Of a stretch of DNA of 64,000 nucleotides, positions 9,187 through 17,563 are shown piece after piece. Origin of the DNA: Geobacteraceae bacterium (GTDB lineage Bacteria > Desulfobacterota > Desulfuromonadia > Geobacterales > Pseudopelobacteraceae); the NCBI GenBank assembly GCA_016720395.1, contig JADKKR010000003.1, positions 62,001 through 126,000 of the forward strand. Direction: 5' to 3'. The translations under genes and the position numbers were made by a program. How positions within the stretch are numbered: the stretch's first letter is position 1; the number at the start of each line of letters is the position of its first letter. The notes beneath the pieces are model-generated. The model was not told where the DNA came from and did not search any database. It saw only the letters and a program-made list of their open reading frames with translations.

Positions 9187-10244
9187 CCGGATGGAAGGCT
9201 CTTCTTGCCTGTCTGCTTCTCGTAGCGGTAATGGTTTACGCTTGGAAGCACCCCTCTGAAGTGGAATATTCCAGCCAGCAGTTTCTGATGGATACCTTTG
9301 TCACTGTCAAAGTGTACGGTTCTGATAGAGGCCATCTTCAACAGTCGGTGAACGAGGCTTTTGGTGAGATGCGCCGCATTGCTGAGCTTGCCGACCATTT
9401 TCCCCAGGCCGGAACAGCAGCCTACAGGGCGAGCGATGTCTGTGCGATAAATGAGAAGGCCGGAATCAGGCCGGTTAGGGTGCATTCCGATACCATTACG
9501 ATGCTCACCCTTGCCAGACAGTATGCCGAGTTGAGCCATGGAGCATTCGATCCCGCCATCGGTGCCGTGACAGACCTGTGGAATTTCAGCGGTGACAATC
9601 CGGTTATCCCTGTTTCGGAAAGCATTCGGCAGAGACTTAAATTGAGCGGTTTCAGATACCTGACTGTTAATCGGGACAACAGCACCGTGTATGTACGTAA
9701 AAAGGGAGTGAAGCTTGATCTTGGGGCTTCGGCCAAGGGATATGCAACTGAAAAGGCGTATCAAATACTGAAAAGGAGTGGGATAGACAAGGCTCTGATC
9801 GATGCGGGCGGCAACATCAGGACGATCGGGACTAACAGGGAAGGAAAACCCTGGAAGATCGGCATCAAGGATCCCCGTAGAGAGGGTGGGCTGATAGGTA
9901 CCGTTTCTGTGGAAAACGGATCTGCAGTGACCTCAGGAGACTACTACCGCTTTTTTGAACGAGACGGTTCCCGCTATCACCATATCCTTGATCCGCGAAC
10001 CGGTTATCCTGGCAACCACACCATGAGTGCCACTGTTGTGACACAGGACTCTGCCCTTGCGGACATTCTCTCCACCGCCTGTTTTGTGCTCCCCCCCAGC
10101 GAAGCCCTGGCCCTGGCAACAGGCCTCAAAGAGGTTGATCTTCTGCTGATTACCTCCGATAAAAAAATCATTCATACCCCGACACTCACCGGCAGAATCG
10201 AAATCAATCCGAACTCGGGATACCGTTATGACCAGGGGCGATAA
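9183..10244 (+). CDS. apbE: FAD:protein FMN transferase (ApbE)
   Basis: Attaches FMN covalently to Thr in RnfD and RnfG, using FAD and Mg2+. About 353 residues. A membrane anchor (WKALLACLLLVAVMVYAW) comes first, then the ApbE fold with KLDLGASAKGYATEKA, IDAGGNIRTIG and HHILDPRTGYP, all family signatures. The ATG at 9183 overlaps the rnfB stop (ATGA) and is preferred; in-frame ATGs at 9156 and 9165 would give a longer N-terminus. Lack of a lipobox suggests a membrane-anchored form. Confidence 0.92.
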   Translation: MTGWKALLACLLLVAVMVYAWKHPSEVEYSSQQFLMDTFVTVKVYGSDRGHLQQSVNEAFGEMRRIAELADHFPQAGTAAYRASDVCAINEKAGIRPVRVHSDTITMLTLARQYAELSHGAFDPAIGAVTDLWNFSGDNPVIPVSESIRQRLKLSGFRYLTVNRDNSTVYVRKKGVKLDLGASAKGYATEKAYQILKRSGIDKALIDAGGNIRTIGTNREGKPWKIGIKDPRREGGLIGTVSVENGSAVTSGDYYRFFERDGSRYHHILDPRTGYPGNHTMSATVVTQDSALADILSTACFVLPPSEALALATGLKEVDLLLITSDKKIIHTPTLTGRIEINPNSGYRYDQGR

Positions 10245-10602
10245 GCTACTGGTTCTGCTCATAATGGTGTCAGCCATTATGTCAGCGTATGTTCTTCTGT
10301 GTAACCGCTCCAATAAAGACTCTTCACATCAGGCCGTTATTTCTGTGGAGGGTCTGGTTGTCCGCACCATCACACTTTCCCGGGAAACTCCCCGCCAGGA
10401 TTTTGTGATCAATGGAAAGGTTGGAAAGACGGATATTGAGGTGCAGGGGAGAAGAATACGGGTGCGTGATGCGCATTGCAACAATCGAATCTGCGTCCGC
10501 CAGGGGTGGATCGACAAGCCGGGAGAGAGCGTAATCTGCATGCCGGGACAGGTGGTGATATCAATCGAAGGAGCGGCGCCGGTTGACGCCGTGACACGCT
10601 GA
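10228..10602 (+). CDS. NusG domain II-like anchored protein
   Basis: 124 residues: one N-terminal membrane helix (LLVLLIMVSAIMSAYVLLC), then a small beta-rich domain matching the NusG_II family, with the paired cysteines typical of it (AHCNNRICVRQGWI, and later VICMPG). Such proteins recur in Rnf loci of anaerobes next to a Gx transporter; the function is unknown and it is not the transcription factor NusG. It overlaps the apbE 3' end by 17 nt. Confidence 0.78.
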   Translation: MTRGDKLLVLLIMVSAIMSAYVLLCNRSNKDSSHQAVISVEGLVVRTITLSRETPRQDFVINGKVGKTDIEVQGRRIRVRDAHCNNRICVRQGWIDKPGESVICMPGQVVISIEGAAPVDAVTR

Positions 10603-10605
10603 CGC

Positions 10606-11133
10606 ATGCTTTCCTCCGCACCTGCGCCGGATCGACGGATAGTTCGCCTTTCCCTGCTGATCGCCATGGGTGTTGCGTTGCATGTCGTTGAGAGTATGTT
10701 TGTTCTGCCGTTGCCGGTTCCGGGGGCACGACTTGGTCTGGCAAATATCGTTACGGTGCTGGCCCTGTATCTCTACGGTGTCAGGGACGGGTTGCTGGTT
10801 GCCGTATCGCGGGTCTTTCTCGGGTCGCTGATTGGCGGGGTCTTTCTCTCCCCTGCCTTTTTTCTGGCGCTGGGGGGATCACTGTGCAGCACGCTTACCA
10901 TGGGTCTTTTCATGCGCTGGAAATGGTTCAGCGTTGTGGGTGTCTGTCTTGCCGGTGCCGCAGCCCACAACTGCGGGCAACTGCTTGCTGCACGTGTATT
11001 GCTGAAAAACAGCGCTGTCATCTATTACCTGCCGCTGCTTCTGGTCGCGGCCCTGCCCACCGGACTCTTCACCGGTTTTGCCATGCAGTCACTCCTCAAA
11101 AAGCTACGCAGCGCAGGTATAACCCTCAAATAA
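10606..11133 (+). CDS. Gx transporter family / heptaprenyl diphosphate synthase component I-like membrane protein
   Basis: 175 residues, about five or six hydrophobic helices, with the family segment LPVPGARLGLANIVTVLALY near residue 35. Annotated in databases as 'HepI' or Gx transporter; the fold resembles ECF S components. It starts 3 nt after the NusG-II gene and closes the operon that opens with ecfT. I infer, without proof, that EcfT and this protein form a partial ECF-type transporter associated with Rnf. Confidence 0.75.
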   Translation: MLSSAPAPDRRIVRLSLLIAMGVALHVVESMFVLPLPVPGARLGLANIVTVLALYLYGVRDGLLVAVSRVFLGSLIGGVFLSPAFFLALGGSLCSTLTMGLFMRWKWFSVVGVCLAGAAAHNCGQLLAARVLLKNSAVIYYLPLLLVAALPTGLFTGFAMQSLLKKLRSAGITLK

Positions 11134-12954
11134 TCACATCTCGACCCTCGTCACCACTCCCTGCAGTCTGGCTGCCGGCAGTTTGTGGAACTGCACAAAA
11201 TTGGGTGTCTGGCGCTTGATGGTGGAGAACAGTTTCCAGAAGATGTTGCCGGTTTCAATATCCTCAATCCCGTAGAATATTACCTTTTCCGTGATGTTGT
11301 TAGCCTTGAGAATCCCCTCGATATCCAGCATCTCCATGTAGCCGGCCCGGATCTCGATTGCATCCAGGCCTTGGGCCAGGCCGGTCTTCAATACGGTTTC
11401 CAGTCCGTAGGGCTCATCGGTGCGGACGAGGGAGATCAGCACGTTGCGCTCGTAGATGATGTTCGAGCGGATGATGCAGTGCACCAGGTAGGGGGGTATG
11501 ACATTCCACTCCTTGACGAAGAACAGGCCGGTGCCGGGGATGTTCCTCTGCTTGGCGTAGATCTGGTTATAGGCCAGTTCGAAGGTCTCGAAGTCCAGCG
11601 GTTTGAGCGCCCGGTACAAAGCCCGTTGCCCCTTTGTCCAGATCAGGATGGTGGCAAAGGGAAAGGCCGCCAGAATGATCGACCAGTAGCCGCCATGGGG
11701 TATTTTGTTCATGCAGGAAAAGAAGAACACCAGATCCACCAGTGTGATGCCGACAGCCAGCGGTATTTTCCACTTCTTGGTGGTGCGTGAGAAGATCATG
11801 ATCATCATGATGCCGGTGATGGACATGGTGCCGGTAACTGCAAGGCCGTAGGCCGCCGCCAGGTTCTCGGATTTCTGGAATATCATCATGATGAGGAGCA
11901 CCGCAATCATCAGGATCCAGTTGATCGAGCTGATATAGATCTGGGATTTGAGGTGTGTCGAGGTGTAGTCAACCCGCAGAAGCGGCATGATGCGGGTGGT
12001 TATACCCTGGTAAACAACGGAGAAGACCCCGCTGATCATGGCCTGGGAGGCGATAATAGTTGCCATGACCGTCAGGATCAGGAAGGGGATGTAGAACATG
12101 GGTGCCTGGTACTGGATCATGCCGAACAGGTAGTTTTTTGCCTCAGGATGTCCGAGCAGGAATACACCCTGGCCAAAATAGTTGATGATCAGGGCCGTGA
12201 AGGCAAAATACCAGGCCCGCATGATCGGTTTTCGTCCCAGGTGACCCATGTCGGCGTAGAGCGCTTCGCCACCGGTGGCGCACAGGATCACCTCGGACAG
12301 GACGAAGAAGCCTTCCAGCCCGTGATGCAGCATGAAATTCAGGGCATAATGCGGGCTGATCGCCATGACAATGGAAGGCATGGTTATCATGGAGGCGAGA
12401 CCCGAGAGTGTCAGGGCGCTAAACCAGACCACCATGATGGGACCGAAGGCACTGGCGACCTTGTCGGTGCCTTTGAATTGGGCAATGAACAGACCCACGG
12501 CAATTATGGCGGCTATCAGAATCAGAGTGCCTTGTTTTGTCGCTTCGAGGCCTGGAATCAGGGCCATACCCTCAACTGCGGAAAGGATCGAGATGGCGGG
12601 GGTGATGACGCCGTCTCCGATCAGCAGGCATACCCCCACATAGGAGAGGAAGACAACAAAAGCCAATTGTCTCCCCGGTTTCAACATTCGCGCCAGGATT
12701 TCCTTGAGCACGATGGTGCCGCCCTCGCCCTTGCGTCCCAGGCTCATTGCCAGCCAGGCGTACTCGGCAGTTACCAGGATGGTCATGGTCCAGAATACCA
12801 GGGAGAGTATGCCGAAGACGTTGTCGACAGTCGGTTTTGTCAGGGCAAAGATGACGGTGAGGGTGTAGATCGGGCTGGTGCCGATGTCGCCAAACACCAG
12901 ACCCATTGATTTGACAATGCCGCTCCAGTAGGAGTCTGCTGTGTGTTGCTTCAT
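11134..12954 (-). CDS. kup: KUP/HAK/KT family potassium uptake protein (copy 2)
   Basis: 606 residues, same length and architecture as copy 1, with GLVFGDIGTSPIYTL at residues 18-32 and the C-terminus LPAARLQGVVTRVEM. It converges with the Rnf operon: the genes meet end to end with no gap. Upstream, in the same direction, are kdpE and kdpD. The 121-bp gap to kdpE carries four phased CTTKAY half-sites whose spacing equals that in front of the degraded kdp operon, so this copy is likely activated by KdpE under K+ limitation. Confidence 0.93.
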   Translation of the reverse strand: MKQHTADSYWSGIVKSMGLVFGDIGTSPIYTLTVIFALTKPTVDNVFGILSLVFWTMTILVTAEYAWLAMSLGRKGEGGTIVLKEILARMLKPGRQLAFVVFLSYVGVCLLIGDGVITPAISILSAVEGMALIPGLEATKQGTLILIAAIIAVGLFIAQFKGTDKVASAFGPIMVVWFSALTLSGLASMITMPSIVMAISPHYALNFMLHHGLEGFFVLSEVILCATGGEALYADMGHLGRKPIMRAWYFAFTALIINYFGQGVFLLGHPEAKNYLFGMIQYQAPMFYIPFLILTVMATIIASQAMISGVFSVVYQGITTRIMPLLRVDYTSTHLKSQIYISSINWILMIAVLLIMMIFQKSENLAAAYGLAVTGTMSITGIMMIMIFSRTTKKWKIPLAVGITLVDLVFFFSCMNKIPHGGYWSIILAAFPFATILIWTKGQRALYRALKPLDFETFELAYNQIYAKQRNIPGTGLFFVKEWNVIPPYLVHCIIRSNIIYERNVLISLVRTDEPYGLETVLKTGLAQGLDAIEIRAGYMEMLDIEGILKANNITEKVIFYGIEDIETGNIFWKLFSTIKRQTPNFVQFHKLPAARLQGVVTRVEM

Positions 12955-13001
12955 AATTACTTCCCTGAGTAAGCGATATCTTTAACAGTAGATCAATTGG
13001 T

Positions 13002-13050
13002 GTAAAGATTTTGTCAAGATCGCAGGCAGGAGCATCAAGAAAGTATCAAG
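13002..13050 (-). promoter_or_regulatory. Predicted KdpE box upstream of kup2
   Basis: Reading on the minus strand, half-sites CTTGAT (13050-13045), CTTGAT (13039-13034), CTTGAC (13018-13013) and CTTTAC (13007-13002) are separated by 11, 21 and 11 bases, i.e. one, two and one helical turns. Tandem 11-bp direct repeats are the usual target shape of OmpR/PhoB-family regulators such as KdpE. The last half-site is about 48 bases before the kup2 ATG and contains or abuts TTGACA. The same arrangement occurs at 17166-17214. Confidence 0.6.
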
Positions 13051-13075
13051 ATAATGGCAGATCGAGGTTTCGATA

Positions 13076-13765
13076 TCAGCAGGTCAGACGGTATCCAACC
13101 CCCGGTTCGGTGATGATGTGCCGGGGACGGGACGGGTCAGCCTCGATCTTGCGGCGCAGGTTGCTGATGTTGACCCGCAACACATGGGGCTGTTCCAGGT
13201 AGGCTATACCCCATACCTGTTTGAGGATCTGGCCGTGGGTCAGAACCTTGCCAGCGTGGGTTACCATCAGGCGCAGGATGTCGTATTCGGTGGGGGTCAG
13301 CGAGACCTCATCGCCACGAATGGTGACCAGGCGGCGGGTCAGATCAACCTGCAGATCATGGCTGATGAAGACCGGTTCCGGGACATCCTGGAGTGAGCGG
13401 CGCAGGGCAGCCTTGATGCGGGCGAGAAGCTCCCCGACGCCGAAGGGTTTGGTCAGGTAATCATCGGCCCCGGCATCAAGAGCCGCCACCTTGTCATTCT
13501 CATGCTCACGAACGGACAACACGATTATCGGCACCAGCGACCATTCGCGGAGTCGTCTGATTACCTCGATACCATCCAGGTCGGGTAGTCCCAGGTCGAG
13601 CAAGATGATGTCAGGTTTGAAGACCGCGGCTGCTGCCAGGCCGGCGTGCCCGTTTTCGGCCTCGTGCAGGGAAAAATCCTTGCCGGACAAGACCGTATGG
13701 AGAAAACGCCTGATGGCCAGTTCATCATCGATAATCAGGATCCGGGGCAGGTTCTCCGCAGACAT
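13076..13765 (-). CDS. kdpE: KdpE-like response regulator
   Basis: OmpR-family response regulator, about 229 residues. Receiver domain: acidic pair DDE near residue 13, phospho-acceptor D57 in IILLDLGLPD, and the LTKPFG lysine. The C-terminal winged helix contains LTPTEYDILRLMVTHAGKVLTH and ends GVGYRLTC. I chose the ATG at 13765 because GAGGTG lies seven bases upstream; an in-frame codon at 13798 would add 11 residues. It is 39 nt from kdpD. No sign of decay, although the KdpABC pump it normally controls is deleted. Confidence 0.9.
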   Translation of the reverse strand: MSAENLPRILIIDDELAIRRFLHTVLSGKDFSLHEAENGHAGLAAAAVFKPDIILLDLGLPDLDGIEVIRRLREWSLVPIIVLSVREHENDKVAALDAGADDYLTKPFGVGELLARIKAALRRSLQDVPEPVFISHDLQVDLTRRLVTIRGDEVSLTPTEYDILRLMVTHAGKVLTHGQILKQVWGIAYLEQPHVLRVNISNLRRKIEADPSRPRHIITEPGVGYRLTC

Positions 13766-13804
13766 GGTATTCACCTCGGTGTAGGGCTGCAGTGCCACAG
13801 GGCT

Positions 13805-16474
13805 CTATTGTTGCACCAGAGGTAAGCGTATCACGATTCTCAAGCCGCCGCCAGTGCGGTTTTCTGCGAATATCTTTCCGCTGTGGGCCTCAACAATCCC
13901 CTTGCAGATTGAAAGCCCCAGTCCGGTTCCGCCGGCCCCTTCGGGGACCGGGATGCGATAGAACTTGTCGAATACCCGCTTCAGGTCGTGGTCAGGTACG
14001 CCGGCCCCCCGATCAGCGATCTCCAGGGACAGCCAGCTATTATCCGTTGTGGCGCTAACCTCGATGCTGCTTTCCGCTGATGCATACTTGTGAGCATTGT
14101 CCAGCAGGTTCACCAGTACCTGGGTCATCAGAACCAGGTCCATGGGGACCGGCGGCAAGTCAGCCGTCAGGCTGACATCTACCCTGCGATCACCGATGCG
14201 CTGCTCGATGGCCGCCAGGGCACAGCCGACCAGGTCCTGCACATCGCACGGTTCACTGTTCAGCCTGATGGCACCGGCTTCAATTCGGGTCATGTCCAGC
14301 AGGTTTCCGACAAAGCGGTTCAGCCGCTCCGCCTCGCTGCAGGCGGTATCCAGCAGTTCCTGCCGCGCCTGGGCAGTGAGGTGGGTACCCTCCTCCCTCA
14401 GGCTGGAGAGGACGCCGGTCACGGTGACCAATGGTGTGCGCAGGTCGTGGGAGATGGAGTTGAGCAGGGCCCGCTCCAGATTCTCCCGCGCCTGGAGGAT
14501 CTGGGCCTGTTCCGCCTGGCGGGAGAAGCGGATCCGCTCCATGGCCATGGCGGCCTGGGTGGCAAAGGCGTCCATCAGGCGCCGGTTGTCCTGCGAGTTA
14601 TAGGCAGGCTGGTTCTCGAGCCTGATCCCCATGACCCCCAGCACACTGGCCGGGGTCTGCAGGGGCAGATAGATCAGGTCGGCGGAGACCAGCGTATCCG
14701 TTGCGCGGCCGGCCGGGTGGTTGTTGCGGAAGGCCCAGTCGGCCACGGCCTGCTCCTTGATGTCCAGTGCCAGTCCATCGCTGGCCGCCAGGATGTCGAG
14801 CCGCTCCCCTTCCGGCAGGAGGATCACCACCTGGGCTCCCAAGGCCTCTTCCACGTTCCTGAGCACCGCCTTCAGTACGGCGTTGATATCCGCCGAGGCG
14901 GCCAGATCGCGGCTCAGGTAGTAGAGGCTGGCGGTCTGCACCTCGCGGGCCCGCATCACCTCGGCCCGTTCGCGGGCACGGGCCACCAGGCTGCTGATCA
15001 CCATCCCCACCACGGACAGCCCCAGAAAGGTCAGCAGGTACTGGGCGTCAGCCACCACAAAGGTCAGCCGCGGAGGGACAAAGAAGAAATTGAAAGCCAG
15101 TACCGCGAGGAACACGGTGGCAATGGCCGGTTTGCGCCCCAGGCGCACCGAGGCGACCACCACGGCCAGCAGATAGAACATGACCATATTGGTCGGTGCC
15201 AGGAAGGGGCGCAGCAGCTCGCATAGCAGGGTGGCGGCGGCCACAAGGCCAAAGCTGGCTGCATAACCGCGCAGCTCAAACGGATGCCGGTGCTTTGGCG
15301 CGGCAGCTGCATCAGCGGACTGTTCCTGATCGAAGCTGACGATGACCACATCCACCGCCCCGCTCCTGCGGATGACACGGTCCACGATCGGCGGTTGCAG
15401 GATTTCGCGCCAGCGGGGCTTGTTCGGTTTGCCCATCACAATCTTGGTGATGTTGTGCCGGGCGGCATACTCCATGACCGCTTCGGTTATGTCGCTGCCC
15501 GTGACGGTCGCAACCTGGGCCCCCAGGCCTTCCGCCAGTCTCAGGTTCTGCCAGATACGTTCCCGATTCTCCCGGGCATGCCGGCCGCTCCCGGGGGTCT
15601 CGATGTAGACCGTGAACCACTGCGCCTTCAGCTCCTCAGCCAGGCGGCAGGTGGCGCGGATCAGTTTTTCGCTGTAGGGGCTGCCACTGACGCAGACCAG
15701 CAGGCGTTCCGCCGTGGGCCAGGGGCCGGCGATTGACTGGGTCTTCATGTAGGCCCGCATCTGGTCGTCGACCCGGGCAGCGGTGCGGCGCAGGGACAGT
15801 TCCCGCAGGGCCATCAGATTGCCGGGACGAAAGAACTTCTCGATGGCCCGGGTGGCCTGATCGGGGATATAAACCTTACCCTCCTGCAGGCGCTGCAGCA
15901 GGTCTTCAGGTGGGATATCGACCAGTTTGATCTCGAAGGCCAGGTCCAGCAGGCGGTCCGGGACGGTCTCGCGCACGATGATCCCGGTAATCCCGGCCAC
16001 CACGTCATTCAGACTCTCGAAGTGCTGGATGTTGACCGTGGCATATACATCGATCCCGGCTTCCAGGATCTCTTCCACATCCTGCCAGCGCTTCTCGTGC
16101 CGTGAGCCGGGGGCGTTAGTGTGGGCCAGTTCGTCCACCAGGACGATCTGGGGCTTGCGGGCCAGGATGGCATCCAGGTCCATCTCCGGAAATGCGACCC
16201 CCAGATAATTGACTTCCTTGCGCGACTGGATCTCCAGCCCCTCCAATAGTGAGTCGGTCTCGGAGCGGCCATGGGATTCGACGTAGCCAGCTACAACGTC
16301 ACGGCCGGCCTTCTTGCGCAGCCGAGCCGCCTCCAGCATGGCGTAGGTCTTGCCGACCCCGGCGGCATAGCCGAGGAAGATCTTCAGCCTGCCCAGTTCG
16401 GCCGTGACCTCTTTGGCCTGGGCCAGCCTCAGCATCGCCTCCGGAGAGGGGCGTATGTCGTCGTTATCTGTCAT
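13805..16474 (-). CDS. kdpD: KdpD-like osmosensitive K+ sensor histidine kinase
   Basis: 889 residues, full length. Order: KdpD domain with Walker A GYAAGVGKT and DELAHTNAPG; a Usp-like domain; four-helix DUF4118 membrane region; GAF region; HisKA with H-box SISHDLRTP (His676); HATPase with the N-box VNLLDNAHKYA and GTGLGLSICKGIVEAH. All catalytic motifs are intact, so this is a working kinase gene by sequence. Immediately upstream is the kdpA'-'kdpC scar, whose frame ends at 16477, two bases from this start. The gene therefore now depends on the old kdp promoter near 17.2 kb or an internal one. Confidence 0.93.
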   Translation of the reverse strand: MTDNDDIRPSPEAMLRLAQAKEVTAELGRLKIFLGYAAGVGKTYAMLEAARLRKKAGRDVVAGYVESHGRSETDSLLEGLEIQSRKEVNYLGVAFPEMDLDAILARKPQIVLVDELAHTNAPGSRHEKRWQDVEEILEAGIDVYATVNIQHFESLNDVVAGITGIIVRETVPDRLLDLAFEIKLVDIPPEDLLQRLQEGKVYIPDQATRAIEKFFRPGNLMALRELSLRRTAARVDDQMRAYMKTQSIAGPWPTAERLLVCVSGSPYSEKLIRATCRLAEELKAQWFTVYIETPGSGRHARENRERIWQNLRLAEGLGAQVATVTGSDITEAVMEYAARHNITKIVMGKPNKPRWREILQPPIVDRVIRRSGAVDVVIVSFDQEQSADAAAAPKHRHPFELRGYAASFGLVAAATLLCELLRPFLAPTNMVMFYLLAVVVASVRLGRKPAIATVFLAVLAFNFFFVPPRLTFVVADAQYLLTFLGLSVVGMVISSLVARARERAEVMRAREVQTASLYYLSRDLAASADINAVLKAVLRNVEEALGAQVVILLPEGERLDILAASDGLALDIKEQAVADWAFRNNHPAGRATDTLVSADLIYLPLQTPASVLGVMGIRLENQPAYNSQDNRRLMDAFATQAAMAMERIRFSRQAEQAQILQARENLERALLNSISHDLRTPLVTVTGVLSSLREEGTHLTAQARQELLDTACSEAERLNRFVGNLLDMTRIEAGAIRLNSEPCDVQDLVGCALAAIEQRIGDRRVDVSLTADLPPVPMDLVLMTQVLVNLLDNAHKYASAESSIEVSATTDNSWLSLEIADRGAGVPDHDLKRVFDKFYRIPVPEGAGGTGLGLSICKGIVEAHSGKIFAENRTGGGLRIVIRLPLVQQ

Positions 16475-16476
16475 TG

Positions 16477-16866
16477 CTACAGTCTATCCAATTCCAGATT
16501 CAACACAAGTACATTTACCCGGATGGCATTAAGAAAGCCGACCTGCTGCTTTTCAATGCAAGCATGGGCAATTCCTTGCAGTTTCTCCTCGCTGATGCTG
16601 TGTGCCTTGGCAACACGGGGAATCTGCAGCATGGGCAGTATGCCAAAAAGCTCAACAAACAGCATCAGGTTGAAGAGCAATCCGGAAGTGGCCTAGCTTC
16701 GCCAATCCATCTACTGTTTTTGATCTACCCCGCAGAGGAGTGGGCCAGTCATTTGCAGGGTGCCAGGAGCGGCGGCGCGCTCCCCACCGTAGACCTGCGT
16801 CATTAAGGCACCCATCGGTTCCGTCAGGGCCAGCAGGACGGCGAGAAGCTGATTGTCTGAATCCAT
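16477..16866 (-). pseudogene. kdpA'-'kdpC deletion remnant
   Basis: One reading frame from ATG 16866 to 16477 is broken only by two TAG codons (16711-16713 and 16693-16695). Its first half reads like the start of KdpA: LLALTEPMGALMTQVYGGER, GVDQKQ-stop-MDWRS-stop-ATSGLLFNL, matching the family's LGxYMAxVxxGER and GVxxxxEMDWKQY..LLxFN. Its second half is the C-terminus of KdpC: LQIPRVAKAHSISEEKL and RVNVLVLNLELDRL. The junction is near LPM/LQ (around 16630). All of kdpB and most of kdpA and kdpC are missing. The family identification rests on my recall of Kdp sequences, but both halves fit and the position before kdpDE is the expected one. Confidence 0.82.
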
Positions 16867-16876
16867 TCAGAGCTGT

Positions 16877-17110
16877 TCATGATTGTTGCTCCGTAGAGTC
16901 TGACGCTCTGATATTCATCAGTTGACGGGCGATGGTGAACGGGACCACGGTCCACGAATTCATCTGGCGGTCGAACACCGGCACCTGGCCATGTTCATAG
17001 TCGGGAGGCGGAACAGGTGTAATCCCTTCCACATGCTGAAGCATATCTGCTTTTTCGAAGGTTTCACCTGCGTACAGACCGTTTTCAGTATTGAACAGAT
17101 AGGTTTTCAT
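16877..17110 (-). CDS. Small protein heading the former kdp operon
   Basis: 77 residues, soluble, no signal peptide: begins MKTYLFNTENGLYAGETFEK and has VPPPDYEHGQVPVFDRQMNSW in the middle. ATG 17110 has a strong GGAGGTGG eight bases upstream, which decides it over an in-frame codon at 17158. I do not recognise the family. It stands ten bases before the kdpA remnant and about 56 bases after the predicted KdpE box, so it belongs to the old kdp transcript and may be a K+-responsive accessory protein. Unlike kdpA-C it is not broken. Confidence 0.65.
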   Translation of the reverse strand: MKTYLFNTENGLYAGETFEKADMLQHVEGITPVPPPDYEHGQVPVFDRQMNSWTVVPFTIARQLMNIRASDSTEQQS

Positions 17111-17165
17111 GGCGGCCGCCACCTCCAAACTGGATTTCTTATGAATACAGGGTAGCAAGGAGTGG

Positions 17166-17214
17166 ATAAAGTTGGTGTCAAAATGCCGGGGTTTGATATC
17201 AAGGAAACGTAAAG
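17166..17214 (-). promoter_or_regulatory. Predicted KdpE box of the former kdp operon
   Basis: Minus-strand half-sites CTTTAC (17214-17209), CTTGAT (17203-17198), TTTGAC (17182-17177) and CTTTAT (17171-17166), spaced 11/21/11, exactly as upstream of kup2. A TTGACA overlaps the third half-site and a TAC-N2-T hexamer lies 21 bases after it at both loci. Confidence 0.6.
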
Positions 17215-17550
17215 AAACCTAGCACATCCACGATCATTTTTTGATACGTGCACTGCCGGCTATTGATGTTTAAGCCTACGCTGGTGAGCGTGATGGCCTG
17301 CAGAGCCTGAGGTCGGTATGTTCTGATTTGGCATCAGGCCTGCCTTTCACTTCTCTGTGGAGCAGGGTGTGAAGCAGCTGCAACTGCTGACGAAGAGCAG
17401 GCTGTAATAGCTGAGTTCTGCGGCCGATTGTATGCAGTTTTGAGGTGTTATAAAAAGTCCATAATTTTCTTGCAGTTAGGTTGTAAATCGCTTGATTTAT
17501 AGGAGCAATAGTGTAAAACAGTGCTACTGAATTTCCGTATACAATCAGCG
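17215..17550. other. Intergenic region, no feature recognised
   Basis: About 335 bases between the kdp promoter and livJ. I see no convincing ORF, RNA gene or repeat. The livJ promoter presumably lies here, but no clear -35/-10 pair stands out. Confidence 0.4.
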
Positions 17551-17563
17551 CAGGAGGAAATCT

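Noticed and set aside
11953..12909. 318-codon plus-strand ORF
   Set aside because: Antisense shadow of kup2, which has a full family match.
14090..15226. 378-codon plus-strand ORF
   Set aside because: Lies wholly antisense to kdpD in high-GC sequence; composition (many His/Gly/Gln) is that of a shadow frame, with no start context or family match.
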